Shown here in pieces: positions 27,473 through 36,900 of a stretch of 64,000 nucleotides of DNA. Position 1 is the stretch's first letter. Every line of letters begins with the position of its first letter. The stretch lies in contig NZ_CP042432.1 of NCBI RefSeq assembly GCF_008033235.1, positions 3,100,001-3,164,000 of the forward strand, in the 5' to 3' direction. The position numbers were made by a program, and so were the translations under genes. The notes below the pieces were generated by a model, which saw nothing but the letters and a program-made list of their open reading frames with translations, made no database searches and was not told where the DNA came from. The stretch is from Anseongella ginsenosidimutans. GTDB taxonomy: Bacteria; Bacteroidota; Bacteroidia; Sphingobacteriales; Sphingobacteriaceae.

Positions 27473-28446
27473 TCTTTCACTTCGGCATCCGCGTACACGG
27501 AAGTGTCTTCTACAGCAGCCAGGTAACGTTCAGCGTCCAGGGCAGCCATACAGCCACTTCCCGCTGCGGTTACCGCCTGGCGGTAAATCCTGTCCTGTGC
27601 GTCGCCACAGGCAAATACGCCTTCAATATTCGTTTTGGTAGTACCGGGAATAGTCTGAATATACCCTGTCTCATCCATGTCCAGCCAGCCCTTGAAAACA
27701 TCCGTATTGGGCTTGTGGCCTATGGCGACAAAAAAACCGGTCACGTCAAGGATCCTTTCTTCCATGGTCAGGTTATTGACCACGCGGACCCCTTCCACCG
27801 TTTGTCCGTTCCCGATTATCTCCTGGGTTTCGGTATGGAAGAGGATCTCAATATTGGGGGTATGTTCCACGCGGTGAACCATGGCTTTCGACGCCTTGAA
27901 CTCGCCTTTTCTGACGAGCAAGTATACTTTCCGGCAAAGTTTTGCCAGGTAAGTGGCTTCTTCCGCCGCGGTATCTCCTCCGCCGACGATGGCAACGTCC
28001 TGGCCCCGGAAGAAAAATCCGTCGCAAACAGCGCAGGCCGATACGCCGAAACCGTTATATTTCTTTTCTGATTCCAGTCCGAGCCATTTGGCCGAAGCTC
28101 CGGTAGCAACGATCAGTACATCAGCAGTCACCTGCGTGGTCTCATCAATGGTTACCTTATAAGGCCGTTCTGAAAGGTCCACGTCGCTTACATAGCCGAA
28201 ACGAACAGCGGTGCCAAAACGTTCGGCTTGTTTCTTAAAATCTTCCATCATTTCTGTCCCCTGGGTCCCTTCCGGGTAGCCGGGAAAGTTTTCCACTTCC
28301 GTAGTGGTCGTCAGCTGGCCGCCGGGCTGAATGCCGGTATAGATAACGGGTTTCAGATCAGCGCGCGCTGCGTAAATGGCAGCCGTATAGCCGGCAGGCC
28401 CTGAGCCAACGATCAGGCAGCGGATATGTTCTCTTTTTTCTGACAT
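27469..28446 (-). CDS. trxB: Thioredoxin-disulfide reductase
   Basis: FAD-dependent enzyme that passes electrons from NADPH to thioredoxin. The 325-residue protein shows the FAD-binding GSGPAGYTAAIYAARA near the start, the redox-active CAVCDG site in the middle, the NADPH motif GGGDTAAEEA, and the C-terminal FACGDAQD FAD block. The ATG at 28446 is preferred to a TTG at 28458. It follows mnmA by about 15 bases and is coupled to the small membrane protein downstream. Confidence 0.96.
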   Translation of the reverse strand: MSEKREHIRCLIVGSGPAGYTAAIYAARADLKPVIYTGIQPGGQLTTTTEVENFPGYPEGTQGTEMMEDFKKQAERFGTAVRFGYVSDVDLSERPYKVTIDETTQVTADVLIVATGASAKWLGLESEKKYNGFGVSACAVCDGFFFRGQDVAIVGGGDTAAEEATYLAKLCRKVYLLVRKGEFKASKAMVHRVEHTPNIEILFHTETQEIIGNGQTVEGVRVVNNLTMEERILDVTGFFVAIGHKPNTDVFKGWLDMDETGYIQTIPGTTKTNIEGVFACGDAQDRIYRQAVTAAGSGCMAALDAERYLAAVEDTSVYADAEVKE

Positions 28447-28461
28447 TTTATGGTTCAATGT

Positions 28462-29595
28462 TTAATGTTCAAGGTTTGCGGATGCCGGAATACGGTGGTT
28501 TTCCCGCATAATAAAGCCTCCGCCAATAAGGTCATCGCCTTCATAAAAGACGGCGGATTGTCCCGGAGCAACCCCCGCGACGGCATGATGAAAGTCCACT
28601 CTCATGGTATCGCCTTCCTGTTCTATGGTACTCAGGGTGCCGGCGTCTTTGTAGCGGATCTTCGTTACCGCCTCCACAGGTCCTTCCAGGGAAGCATATT
28701 TTACCAGGTTCACGTTCCGCACCAGGGCTTGTACGCGCTCCAGCTCTTCTTTCTTTCCCAGCACAACGGTATTGGTTTCAGGAATGATCTCCTTGACGAA
28801 CACCGGCTCGCCCAGGGCAATTCCAAGGCCTTTTCGCTGTCCGACGGTATAAAATGGATAGCCTTGGTGCTGACCCACTATTTTTCCGTCCGTAAGTACG
28901 AAGTTCCCGCCTTTTACCTTTTCATCAAGATCATTTACCCGGTGCCGGAGGAAAGAGCGGTAATCATTATCCGGCACAAAACAGATCTCGTAACTTTCGC
29001 TTTTCTGTGCAAGCTCCGCCTGCCCCATTTCCATGGCCATTTGACGTATTTCCGATTTGTGAAAGCGGCCCAGGGGGAGCATCGTGCGGCTAAGGTTTTC
29101 TTGTGAAACGCCCCACAGCACATAGGACTGGTCTTTATTCGCATCAAGGCCTTTGGAAACCACGAAACGGCCTGTTTTTTCTGATTTACGGATATTCGCG
29201 TAATGGCCGGTAGCAATGAATTCGCAATCCAGCATATTTGCCCGTTTCAGCAGGGCTTCCCACTTAATATGAGTGTTGCAGAGGACACAGGGGTTGGGGG
29301 TGCGGCCGGCAAGGTATTCTTCCACAAAATTATCTATCACAAAGTCGCCGAATTCATTGCGGATATCCAGGATATAGTGGGGAAACCCATAATTCACTGC
29401 AAGCGACCTGGCATCGTTGATCGAATCCAGGCTGCAGCAGCCGGTTTCCTTTGAAGAACTGCCGGATGAAGCATAATCCCAGGTTTTCATGGTTAAGCCG
29501 ATCACCTCGTAGCCCTGCTCGTGCAACATAACGGCTGTTACCGAGCTATCCACTCCTCCGCTCATCGCGACCAATACTCTTCCTTGCTTACTCAT
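28462..29595 (-). CDS. mnmA: tRNA-specific 2-thiouridylase MnmA
   Basis: Makes the 2-thio group of s2U34 in tRNA-Glu, -Gln and -Lys. The 377-residue protein has the PP-loop SGGVDSSVTA (about 11-20) that adenylates U34, the NPCVLCN segment with the first catalytic cysteine (about residue 105), and the second cysteine in ESYEICFVPD. The following GQRKGLGIALGEPVFV block belongs to the central domain. Length is normal. First of a probable mnmA-trxB-small protein operon. Confidence 0.96.
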   Translation of the reverse strand: MSKQGRVLVAMSGGVDSSVTAVMLHEQGYEVIGLTMKTWDYASSGSSSKETGCCSLDSINDARSLAVNYGFPHYILDIRNEFGDFVIDNFVEEYLAGRTPNPCVLCNTHIKWEALLKRANMLDCEFIATGHYANIRKSEKTGRFVVSKGLDANKDQSYVLWGVSQENLSRTMLPLGRFHKSEIRQMAMEMGQAELAQKSESYEICFVPDNDYRSFLRHRVNDLDEKVKGGNFVLTDGKIVGQHQGYPFYTVGQRKGLGIALGEPVFVKEIIPETNTVVLGKKEELERVQALVRNVNLVKYASLEGPVEAVTKIRYKDAGTLSTIEQEGDTMRVDFHHAVAGVAPGQSAVFYEGDDLIGGGFIMRENHRIPASANLEH

Positions 29596-29693
29596 TAATA
29601 AATTCCTTCAACAAGCCAACCGCTGTGTTTCTAAAATGTTTGCAAAGATAAGAAGAGTCAGTCAAAAATCCAGTATCATGGCCGGCACGACCA

Positions 29694-30647
29694 TTATAGC
29701 CAGCCCTTTTTCCGGAAGAAGTAAAGGGTAATTCCTACCGAAACGATCATCAGGCCAATGGAAAAAGGATAGCCGTAATCCCAGCCTGTCTCGGGCATCA
29801 GGTCGAAATTCATTCCGTAAATACTCGCGATCAGGGTAGGGGGCATGAAGATCACCGCGGCTACGGTAAATATCTTAATGATCTTGTTCTGTTCAATGTT
29901 CACCAGGCCCAGGAAAGTGTCCTGCAGGTATTCCAGCCGGTGAAAGCTGAAAGCGGCGTGTTCAAGCAGGGAATTAATGTCCTTGATCATGATCCGGATC
30001 TCATTGTCGAATTCGCCGGGTACGTATTTGCTTTTCAGCATGCTGGAGATTACCCGCTGCTTGTCAATGATGACCAGCCGGAGCATCATGGTCGTTTCCT
30101 GCAGCTCGGTAATATCATAAATGGTGTCCTGGTTCAGTTTTTCTTCCTGAAGCAGTTCACGGCCTATTCGGGAAATATCGTTGGCGATCAGCTCCAGGTG
30201 ATCCGCATCGAAGTCAATACGAATCTGGAGTAGTAACATAAGCACATCATACCCGTTTCGAAACTTCCTGGGATTTAGCTCAATACGCTTCTTCAGCTCG
30301 TTGAAAGATTTAAACTCGGAGCTTCTTACCGTAACCAGGTAATTGTTTTTAAGGATAAAGGAAGCAGGCTCCACCGAATGCTGGTTGTCCGCGTGATAAA
30401 CGAGGAAGTTGGAATTGGCAGTGATCATTTTTTCGGTTTCGATGAACCGCGAGCTGCTCTCAATTTCCTGCAATTCCTGCTGATCCTGGATTTTGATGTG
30501 GAACTTGGTGCTGATGATCCTTTTTTCGGTTTCATCCAGGCGATTCAAATCTACCCATATCAGATTGTTTATATCAATCTGGGATAATTTGTAAAGGTTG
30601 TTTTCCTTCACTATCTTATCGCCTGTCTTATAGTAGATTGCAACCAT
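29694..30647 (-). CDS. corA: CorA-family magnesium/metal-ion transporter
   Basis: A 317-residue inner-membrane channel for Mg2+ (or Co2+/Ni2+). It has the large N-terminal cytoplasmic domain and two C-terminal transmembrane helices; the first ends in the signature YGMNF (about 281-285) that forms the pore entrance, followed by the acidic/aromatic loop DLMPETGWDYG and the last helix with a basic end. Expressed alone, divergent from the TlpA gene. Confidence 0.93.
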   Translation of the reverse strand: MVAIYYKTGDKIVKENNLYKLSQIDINNLIWVDLNRLDETEKRIISTKFHIKIQDQQELQEIESSSRFIETEKMITANSNFLVYHADNQHSVEPASFILKNNYLVTVRSSEFKSFNELKKRIELNPRKFRNGYDVLMLLLQIRIDFDADHLELIANDISRIGRELLQEEKLNQDTIYDITELQETTMMLRLVIIDKQRVISSMLKSKYVPGEFDNEIRIMIKDINSLLEHAAFSFHRLEYLQDTFLGLVNIEQNKIIKIFTVAAVIFMPPTLIASIYGMNFDLMPETGWDYGYPFSIGLMIVSVGITLYFFRKKGWL

Positions 30648-30740
30648 ATTCCTCCTTGAAGTGCCGCACTTTTCGCGCTCCTAAATTAGGATTAGTTTGG
30701 GAGCTTTCAAAAATCACAACAATATGAAGTTTTAAACGTT

Positions 30741-30748
30741 TATTTTTG
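30741..30748 (+). promoter_or_regulatory. Candidate -7 box of the TlpA-like gene
   Basis: TATTTTTG matches TAnnTTTG and lies 10 bases before the ATG at 30759. No clear TTG was found at the usual upstream distance. Confidence 0.45.
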
Positions 30749-30758
30749 TCATTCAATA

Positions 30759-31880
30759 ATGAAAATAATGATCAAACGACTGGCGCTCCTTACGGGAGCC
30801 ATTGCATTCCTTCTTGCCTGCAATAAACCTGCCGGAAAAACATTCCAGCTTAAGGTGCAGCTGGAAGGATTAAGTGAAGGAGAGAAAGTATATTTATATA
30901 AACCGGATACCGCTACCCTGGAACCCCAGCCGGTAGATTCATTGGTATATGCCGCAGGCGGCCTTGTTTTCGAAGGAACGGTTGACCGCCCTCTGCCGTT
31001 CTACCTTCTTTTTGAAAAGCATAAGGGGGGCGTTGAAGTATTTGTTGAAGAAGGGACGATAGATGTGACCGGGAATATCAGCGATATCGCAGCCGTGAAT
31101 GTCCAGGGGTCTGCCGCGCATGATACCTACAAAGAAGCCATTAACGGCCTGAAAGAGATCGATAAAAAGGAACGCGCGCTTTACCAGCGTTATGTGGCCG
31201 CCCAGCAGGAAAATAATGCCGGACAGCTGGCTGTACTGGATGAGGAGTACGAACTCCTGGTGAAGGAAAGGGAAGATTTTGTGATAGATTTCACCGGCAG
31301 CCATCCGGCTTCGCCCGTGGGCCCTTACCTGATCAATGCCGTGGTTTATGATCTTGATTACAAACGGGTACAGCCTGCCTTTGAAAAGCTGAACGCGGAA
31401 GTGAAATCCCATCCTTTCGGAAAGAAGCTGGCTGATCGGCTGGCGATAGCAAAGAATACTTCCATTGGCTCGCCCGCACCGGCATTCAGTGGAAAAAACC
31501 CGGAGGGCGAGACTGTTTCGCTCGAAAGCTCCCTGGGAAAGATCACCCTGATCGACTTCTGGGCCTCCTGGTGCGCTCCCTGCCGGAAAGAGAACCCCAA
31601 TGTAGTGAAGCTATATAATGAATTTCAGCCGCTTGGCCTTGAAATTATCGGCGTTTCCCTGGACGACAATGCAGAAGCATGGAAACAGGCAATCAGAGAC
31701 GACCAGCTCGAATGGAAGCACCTCACCGATCTGCAGGGATTTCAGTCCGCCATTGCCCGGGAATACGGGATAATGGCCATTCCTCAGACCTATCTTGTGG
31801 ATGAAAACGGCGTGATCATTGCGAAAGGATTAAGAGGAAAGGCATTGCGGGAAAAAGTCGAAGAATTACTCGGTTCTTAA
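30759..31880 (+). CDS. TlpA-type thioredoxin lipoprotein with DUF4369
   Basis: A 373-residue periplasmic thiol-disulfide protein. The signal peptide ends in a lipobox (FLLAC, Cys about residue 21), so it is lipid-anchored. An N-terminal DUF4369 domain (about 25-125) is followed by a helical, highly charged middle part and a C-terminal TlpA/ResA thioredoxin domain (about 235-373) with the active site WCAPC (Cys 272 and 275) and the cis-proline region MAIPQTYLVD. Such proteins reduce disulfides during cytochrome c maturation or in stress. The Rof-like gene follows after 11 bases. Confidence 0.92.
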   Translation: MKIMIKRLALLTGAIAFLLACNKPAGKTFQLKVQLEGLSEGEKVYLYKPDTATLEPQPVDSLVYAAGGLVFEGTVDRPLPFYLLFEKHKGGVEVFVEEGTIDVTGNISDIAAVNVQGSAAHDTYKEAINGLKEIDKKERALYQRYVAAQQENNAGQLAVLDEEYELLVKEREDFVIDFTGSHPASPVGPYLINAVVYDLDYKRVQPAFEKLNAEVKSHPFGKKLADRLAIAKNTSIGSPAPAFSGKNPEGETVSLESSLGKITLIDFWASWCAPCRKENPNVVKLYNEFQPLGLEIIGVSLDDNAEAWKQAIRDDQLEWKHLTDLQGFQSAIAREYGIMAIPQTYLVDENGVIIAKGLRGKALREKVEELLGS

Positions 31881-31891
31881 AAAAAGAAACC

Positions 31892-32194
31892 ATGACATCC
31901 GATGATTATTTACCGGTACCCTGGGATTTCCGGGAGGTACTGGACGAAGCTATTCAGAAGGGCGTATCAGGCCGTATCCATTATTTCAGCCCGGAACCTC
32001 AGGTGGAACGGGTGGAAGGACGTGTAGATGCTTTGAAGAAAGAAACCTCCGGTGAATACTTGCTGACTGATAAGGGAGAAAAGGTGCGTCTGGATAAGAT
32101 AATTACCTTGTTTGGCAAACCGGGGCCTGCTTTCGATGATTACGAAAGTTATGGAAACGCCTGTATGAATTGCCATGACGATGAAGATGACTAG
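31892..32194 (+). CDS. Small Rof-like (Rho-binding antiterminator-like) protein with a CxxC tail
   Basis: A 100-residue protein. The layout DDYLPVPWD...LDEAI near the start, a central run of short strands (GRIHYF, RVEGRVDAL, GEYLLTD) and the GEKVRLDKIITL block resemble the Sm-like Rof/YaeO protein, which binds Rho and blocks termination and carries a similar RLDKIT segment. This is a by-eye resemblance, not a search result. The C-terminal end is different: a CMNCH motif (two Cys, possible metal or redox site) followed by an all-acidic tail. It lies 11 bases after the TlpA gene, so it is expressed with a redox protein, which may mean the Cys pair matters. The alternative is a family of its own. 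Confidence 0.5.
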   Translation: MTSDDYLPVPWDFREVLDEAIQKGVSGRIHYFSPEPQVERVEGRVDALKKETSGEYLLTDKGEKVRLDKIITLFGKPGPAFDDYESYGNACMNCHDDEDD

Positions 32195-32215
32195 GAAATT
32201 ATACGCAGGTTTAAA

Positions 32216-32247
32216 AAGAAGGGGCTGCACTTTCGGTACAACCCCTT
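32216..32247 (-). terminator. Intrinsic terminator of the outer-membrane protein gene
   Basis: On the minus strand AAGGGGTTGTAC and GTGCAGCCCCTT form a 12-base stem (two G-U pairs) around CGAAA, then CTTTTT. It lies 42 bases after the stop of the outer-membrane protein gene. In the other direction the T run is poor. Confidence 0.7.
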
Positions 32248-32288
32248 TAACCTAAACCTAAGCGATAAAACTTGTGCTCTGAGAAGCA

Positions 32289-34742
32289 CTAGTCCATTTC
32301 AAATTCTTCGCCTTCACCGCCGCCTCCCATGCCTCCGTCGTTTCCGCCGTTTCTTTCGCCGCGTTCTCTTCCTTCCTGAAGCCTTCCGAATGTATAGCTG
32401 AAGCCAAAGGTGAGATAACGCGACTGCCGCTGATACGTGCTGGTCTGATTGTAAAAATTGTTCTGCAGGTCCATGCTCCATTGGCGGTTATTAAATACAT
32501 CGGAGAAACGAATGGAAAAATCCGCCCTGTCATTGAGAAAGGATTTCCGAACGCCGATATTGGTAATGAAGTTTCCTTTCATCCTTCCCTGAGCGATTGA
32601 CCGCGGACCCTGGTAAAAGGCGAATACATAGCCTTTAAAGTCAAACGGCAAGGGGAAGAAGGTGGAAAGGTTCGATGTGAAGGCTGTCGTCTGGTTATCT
32701 TCGTCAAAGCCAAACACTTCGTTTTTCCTTACGCCTACGCTTACCCTGAAATTCCATTCCGGCAGAATATCCGCGCCCATGCCGGTTTCAAGCCCGTAGT
32801 AGCGTTCACTGCCAACGTTGTCAAAATTCGTGTAGGATATACCTGCCGTATCCACGGTGCGTATACGCTGTATAGGATCATTGCTGTGCCGGTAAAATAC
32901 CGAAGCGTAAAGGTTGAATTGCTTTACAAATTTATTGTAGCTGGCCTCGAAGGAATTAATGAATTCCGGTTTGAGTTCCGGGTTTCCTGATTCGATGTTT
33001 TCCGGATCGGAATAATCGACAAAGGGATTTAGTTCATGCCACCTGGGCGTTCGCACCCGCCGGCTGTAGCTGAAAGTGACATTGTCATTATTCTGAAGCC
33101 GGTAAGACATATTGAGGGTAGGCACCAGGTTCAGGAAGTCAGTTTTATAATACTGATCCAGCAGGTGTTGGGTAGTTTCAAGAACGGATTTCTCCAGACG
33201 CAGCCCGCCCTGCAGGCTGAACCGGTTCAATTCGGTACGGTACATACCGTATAGAGAATAGTCGCTTTCCAGCGAAGTAAAATCATTGGAGAGCGCGTCA
33301 TTTACCAGGAATTCCCCGGCGCTTTCATCAAAATACTCAGCCCTGAATACATTTTCGTCCGTTTCCCAGTCAGCGCGGAACCCAGCTTCCAGCCGTGATT
33401 TTTCGCCAAAGGGCTGCACGTAATCCCCTTCCACGGTAAATCCTACATCGTCGCTGGTAGATACCTGGTTCTGCAGCGATTCCATGCTTTCCCACTCACT
33501 GTTCTGATCGAAATGCATATTATCGTCGTCGGACCGCGTTGAATAATAGGCCTCGAGATTCAGAATATGATCCTCGCTCGAAAAGGTTTTATCGAAATCG
33601 ATTCCTGCCCGGTAATTCCAGCTATTCTCCCTGTTATCAATGATCCGGGTGTAAGCGGAGTCAAGGGCCTGTCCCTCGTCGAGAAAACGGGTAATAAGTG
33701 TTTCATCTTCGTTCTCCGTATCGTGGCCCAGTCCAAAAAAGGCGCCTATCCGGCTTTTAGAAGTAATGTTATAATACAGGTTACCATTATACGAAAAATC
33801 CTGATCCTCGTCGGTTCCGTCGCGGGTCTGGTCCGTGAAAAATACGTTCCCTGCGGGGAAATTTTCCCGGAAGAGATTGCTGCTGGACAGATCTCTGTCG
33901 TATTCAAAGGCAATACTATTGTTAAAGCTGAATTTCCTGCGGGCAATATTTACGTTAACCGAAGGGGAGTAGGTATTATTGGAAGTGACCGACAGGTTAG
34001 CAATCCCGCTGACACCGGAAAGGTATTCGCTTTTCGTAATAATGTTAAGGACAATGCCTCCTTCTTCGGTCGAGTACCTGGCCGAAGGGCTGGTCACTAC
34101 TTCGATCTTTTCGATCAGGCCGGACGGGATCAGCTTGAGTACGGTTTCAATATTATCTCCATAAATGCGGGAGGGCTTTCCGTCAATAAGTACACTTACT
34201 CCCTGGCCCATTACGCTGGGAACGCCTTCCTGGTCAAGTTCCACCATGGGAATTTGTTCCAGGACATCGCTTGCATTGGTACTCATGGACTTGATGTTGT
34301 CCGAAACCGTGAAAATGGTTTTGTCCAGGTCATACTGTATATCCATGGCTTCCGATTCCACCACGACTTCATCGAGCGTTTCCGAATCCAAACGAATGGA
34401 TATCACGCCTAATTCGGTTGTTTCGCCGGCCTGTACCCGCACGTTTCCAACGCCTTTTTCCGTGTATCCGACGAAGCTGACATTTACGGTGTATCTTCCA
34501 GGCCGGATATTTCCAAGGGAGAATTTGCCTCCGGCCTCCGTCTGCGCTCCGCCGACGAAAGTAGAATCGGGTAACGAAAGTAAGGTTACGCTTGCAAAAT
34601 CAACCCCTTTTCCATCGGCATCCCTGACTGTACCGGTAATTGTTCCCGCCTCCTGCGGGTTTGATTGTTGCGCATGTGATCGGCCGGGAAGACAAAGAAG
34701 GCTTCCGGCAAGTAAAAACGAATATGTAAGGATTCTGAACAT
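32289..34742 (-). CDS. TonB-dependent receptor-like outer-membrane protein (CarboxypepD_reg + plug + OMP_b-brl_3)
   Basis: An 817-residue outer-membrane protein. It has a signal peptide (1-24, ending SHAQ), a carboxypeptidase regulatory-like domain (about 34-115: GTVRDADGKGVDFASV and YTVNVSFVGY), a plug-like domain (about 125-235, with VLEQIPMVELDQEGVPSVMGQ landmarks) and a C-terminal barrel of the OMP_b-brl_3 type. The tail is a Gly-Glu-rich acidic stretch. No TonB box was identified. The substrate is unknown; a role in uptake or in sensing for the kinase encoded just upstream is plausible. It is preceded by the histidine kinase (95 bases) and response regulator on the same strand. Confidence 0.88.
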   Translation of the reverse strand: MFRILTYSFLLAGSLLCLPGRSHAQQSNPQEAGTITGTVRDADGKGVDFASVTLLSLPDSTFVGGAQTEAGGKFSLGNIRPGRYTVNVSFVGYTEKGVGNVRVQAGETTELGVISIRLDSETLDEVVVESEAMDIQYDLDKTIFTVSDNIKSMSTNASDVLEQIPMVELDQEGVPSVMGQGVSVLIDGKPSRIYGDNIETVLKLIPSGLIEKIEVVTSPSARYSTEEGGIVLNIITKSEYLSGVSGIANLSVTSNNTYSPSVNVNIARRKFSFNNSIAFEYDRDLSSSNLFRENFPAGNVFFTDQTRDGTDEDQDFSYNGNLYYNITSKSRIGAFFGLGHDTENEDETLITRFLDEGQALDSAYTRIIDNRENSWNYRAGIDFDKTFSSEDHILNLEAYYSTRSDDDNMHFDQNSEWESMESLQNQVSTSDDVGFTVEGDYVQPFGEKSRLEAGFRADWETDENVFRAEYFDESAGEFLVNDALSNDFTSLESDYSLYGMYRTELNRFSLQGGLRLEKSVLETTQHLLDQYYKTDFLNLVPTLNMSYRLQNNDNVTFSYSRRVRTPRWHELNPFVDYSDPENIESGNPELKPEFINSFEASYNKFVKQFNLYASVFYRHSNDPIQRIRTVDTAGISYTNFDNVGSERYYGLETGMGADILPEWNFRVSVGVRKNEVFGFDEDNQTTAFTSNLSTFFPLPFDFKGYVFAFYQGPRSIAQGRMKGNFITNIGVRKSFLNDRADFSIRFSDVFNNRQWSMDLQNNFYNQTSTYQRQSRYLTFGFSYTFGRLQEGRERGERNGGNDGGMGGGGEGEEFEMD

Positions 34743-34837
34743 ACAAAAGGACGTTGTGAAATAGAAAAATCAAATATCGCACCGTGATCTGTCTCAAACC
34801 TGATTATATTTTGAAGGAAAGTTGAAGATTTACGAAC

Positions 34838-36100
34838 TCAGAATTGCAGGCGGAACTGATGCTCCGAGCCGGAGTAGCTATAGGATATCAGCATATTGTT
34901 TTGGGTGCAGATCTGTTTTACAATGGCCAGGCCCAGACCAACGGAATCGTCGGCCTGTGTGCTTTTTTTAAATCGTTTGAATATTTCGGCAGGAGCAACT
35001 TTCAGCGGATCCCCGGTATTTTCAACGATCAGTTCTTTTTTCGTAAGCGTTACCGTGATCCGGCCTTCCATATAATTATGCCTGATGGCATTACTCATCA
35101 GGTTGCTCAGCAGGATGTCCGCCAGCACGGGATGAATAGAAAGTTCTACATTCTCCGCTATATCCTGTTTGAGGGTGATCGATTTCATTTCAATCAATTC
35201 TTCAAAGGCAAGCAGGTTATCTGACAGAATACGGCTGAAGTCGATTTTACCGGGCGTCTCAAATTCCTGGTTTTCCAATTTAGCCAGCAGGATAAGGGAC
35301 TGGCCCATTTTACTTAGTTTTTCAACTGCGTTATGCGCACTCATAATCAGTTTGGCCTGGCTGTCATTGATCTCTGATTCCATGAGAAGTTCCAGCTTTC
35401 CCCGGATAATGGCCAGCGGCGTTTGCATTTCATGAGACGCATTCTCTGTAAATTCTTTAAGGTTGCTGTAATCATGCTGCGCTTTTTCCGTCATATGCTG
35501 CAGGAAAAGATTGAGTTTTTTGAATTCGCTGGTGCGCGTTGGTGCGAGCTGAAGCGGTTCTTTTTGCCTGAGGGTAAACGCCCTGATAGCCCTTAATGTA
35601 CTGTGAAAGGGATGAAGAAGATGTTTCGAGATCAGGTAACTCAGCAAGCCGGTCACGACCAGCATGACAATGAATATACCGGTAATGGACTTAATTACCG
35701 CATCCGTTATGTCGTCAGATTCTACCATTCCATCGTAGGCAGCTATGTAATAATGCTTCCCGTTTACCTTGTAGGATGCGCTTACTTTTATCTGCTGCTC
35801 CAGGCGCTGAAGAAACTTGTGCATTACTACGGTATCGGTTACACGGAAATTCATCTCCGGCCTGGCAAAATCAAGCTGTTGTATTTCCATATTATGCCTG
35901 GCAAGAGAATCCGGATGCATTCCCCGGCTAAGTCGCCGGACGGCTGCGTCCAGTTTTCCTTTCAGGTAAAGGGATTGCTCGAAGTCGACTTCCTCTTTGA
36001 TCTCCCGGTAGGAGATAACGCCGCCGATTGCCAGGGCGAGCAGGGTGATGACCAGGTACCAGATAGCAAACTTAAAGACCAGCTTCATACCTTTATTCAA
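34838..36100 (-). CDS. Sensor histidine kinase
   Basis: A 420-residue inner-membrane kinase. Two transmembrane segments (about 10-30 and 139-158) enclose a periplasmic sensor part of about 105 residues. The H box is ASHEMQTPLA with His223; the N box NLMSNAIRHN and the G box VGLGLAIVK form the ATP-binding domain. No clear HAMP consensus was seen after the second TM. The response regulator ends 16 bases upstream, so the two form one system. The signal is unknown. Confidence 0.93.
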   Translation of the reverse strand: MNKGMKLVFKFAIWYLVITLLALAIGGVISYREIKEEVDFEQSLYLKGKLDAAVRRLSRGMHPDSLARHNMEIQQLDFARPEMNFRVTDTVVMHKFLQRLEQQIKVSASYKVNGKHYYIAAYDGMVESDDITDAVIKSITGIFIVMLVVTGLLSYLISKHLLHPFHSTLRAIRAFTLRQKEPLQLAPTRTSEFKKLNLFLQHMTEKAQHDYSNLKEFTENASHEMQTPLAIIRGKLELLMESEINDSQAKLIMSAHNAVEKLSKMGQSLILLAKLENQEFETPGKIDFSRILSDNLLAFEELIEMKSITLKQDIAENVELSIHPVLADILLSNLMSNAIRHNYMEGRITVTLTKKELIVENTGDPLKVAPAEIFKRFKKSTQADDSVGLGLAIVKQICTQNNMLISYSYSGSEHQFRLQF

Positions 36101-36116
36101 TTATTTCCGGTTAGCC

Positions 36117-36800
36117 TCATCCCCGGTTTGCATTAAATTTATAACCCAGGCCGTAAACCGTTTCAATATAATCTTTGCCTCCCGCCTGGATGATCTTTTT
36201 CCTGAGATTCTTCACATGTTGGTAAACAAAATCAAAATTCAGCAGGTTGTCCGCGTAGTCGCCCCAAAGATGTTCTGCAATTGATTGCCGTGTGAGTACG
36301 CGGTTCTTATTGGTCAGAAAATAGACCAGCAATGCATATTCTTTCCTGGTAAGCTCCAGTAGCTGCTTGTTTACGAGGGTTTCCATGGTATCCATGTTAA
36401 TATGGATCTCGTTGAAAAAAATCTCCTTGTCACCCTGGATATATTTCCTCCGGTAAAGGGCTTTCAGCCGGGCATTCAGCTCGGGCAAATGAAAGGGCTT
36501 GGTCAGGTAATCATCAGCGCCGAGTTCCAGCCCGATTACCTTATCGTCCAGCGAATTCTTAGCTGAAATGATCAGCACGCAGCTCTTTATTTTTTCGTTC
36601 TTTACGAACCTTAAAATGTCCAGGCCGTTTCCGTCGGGGAGCATAATGTCCAGCACCACGCAATCATATGCAAAAGCGCCAAGTTTGTTGACTGCCTTGG
36701 CGTGACTGTCAGCAAGCTCGCAGACGTAGCCCTCCCTCTGCAGGTATTCGGTAATATTTTGGGCTAGTTCCAGGTTGTCTTCTATGACAAGAATCTTCAT
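36117..36800 (-). CDS. OmpR/PhoB-family response regulator
   Basis: A 227-residue DNA-binding regulator. The receiver domain has the acidic pocket (ED at 7-8), the phosphoacceptor Asp51 in VLDIMLPDGNG and the conserved Lys in LTKPF (about 98-102). The C-terminal winged helix has ELTRKEYALLVYFL, RQSIAEHLWG and YIETVYGLGYKF. Its kinase follows at once. Likely targets include the outer-membrane protein gene two positions downstream (inference from order). Confidence 0.95.
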   Translation of the reverse strand: MKILVIEDNLELAQNITEYLQREGYVCELADSHAKAVNKLGAFAYDCVVLDIMLPDGNGLDILRFVKNEKIKSCVLIISAKNSLDDKVIGLELGADDYLTKPFHLPELNARLKALYRRKYIQGDKEIFFNEIHINMDTMETLVNKQLLELTRKEYALLVYFLTNKNRVLTRQSIAEHLWGDYADNLLNFDFVYQHVKNLRKKIIQAGGKDYIETVYGLGYKFNANRG

Positions 36801-36821
36801 GATCGAAACAAATCTATAGTT

Positions 36822-36829
36822 TATTTTTG
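36822..36829 (+). promoter_or_regulatory. Candidate -7 box upstream of the esterase gene
   Basis: TATTTTTG fits TAnnTTTG. It lies between the divergent response regulator and the esterase gene, about 70 bases before the preferred ATG at 36901. Confidence 0.35.
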
Positions 36830-36900
36830 ATGGAACCTTGAAGATTTACAAGCCCTTAGTATGCTTAGGGGACGCAAATTTCTTAAATTGCCGTCCTGAC

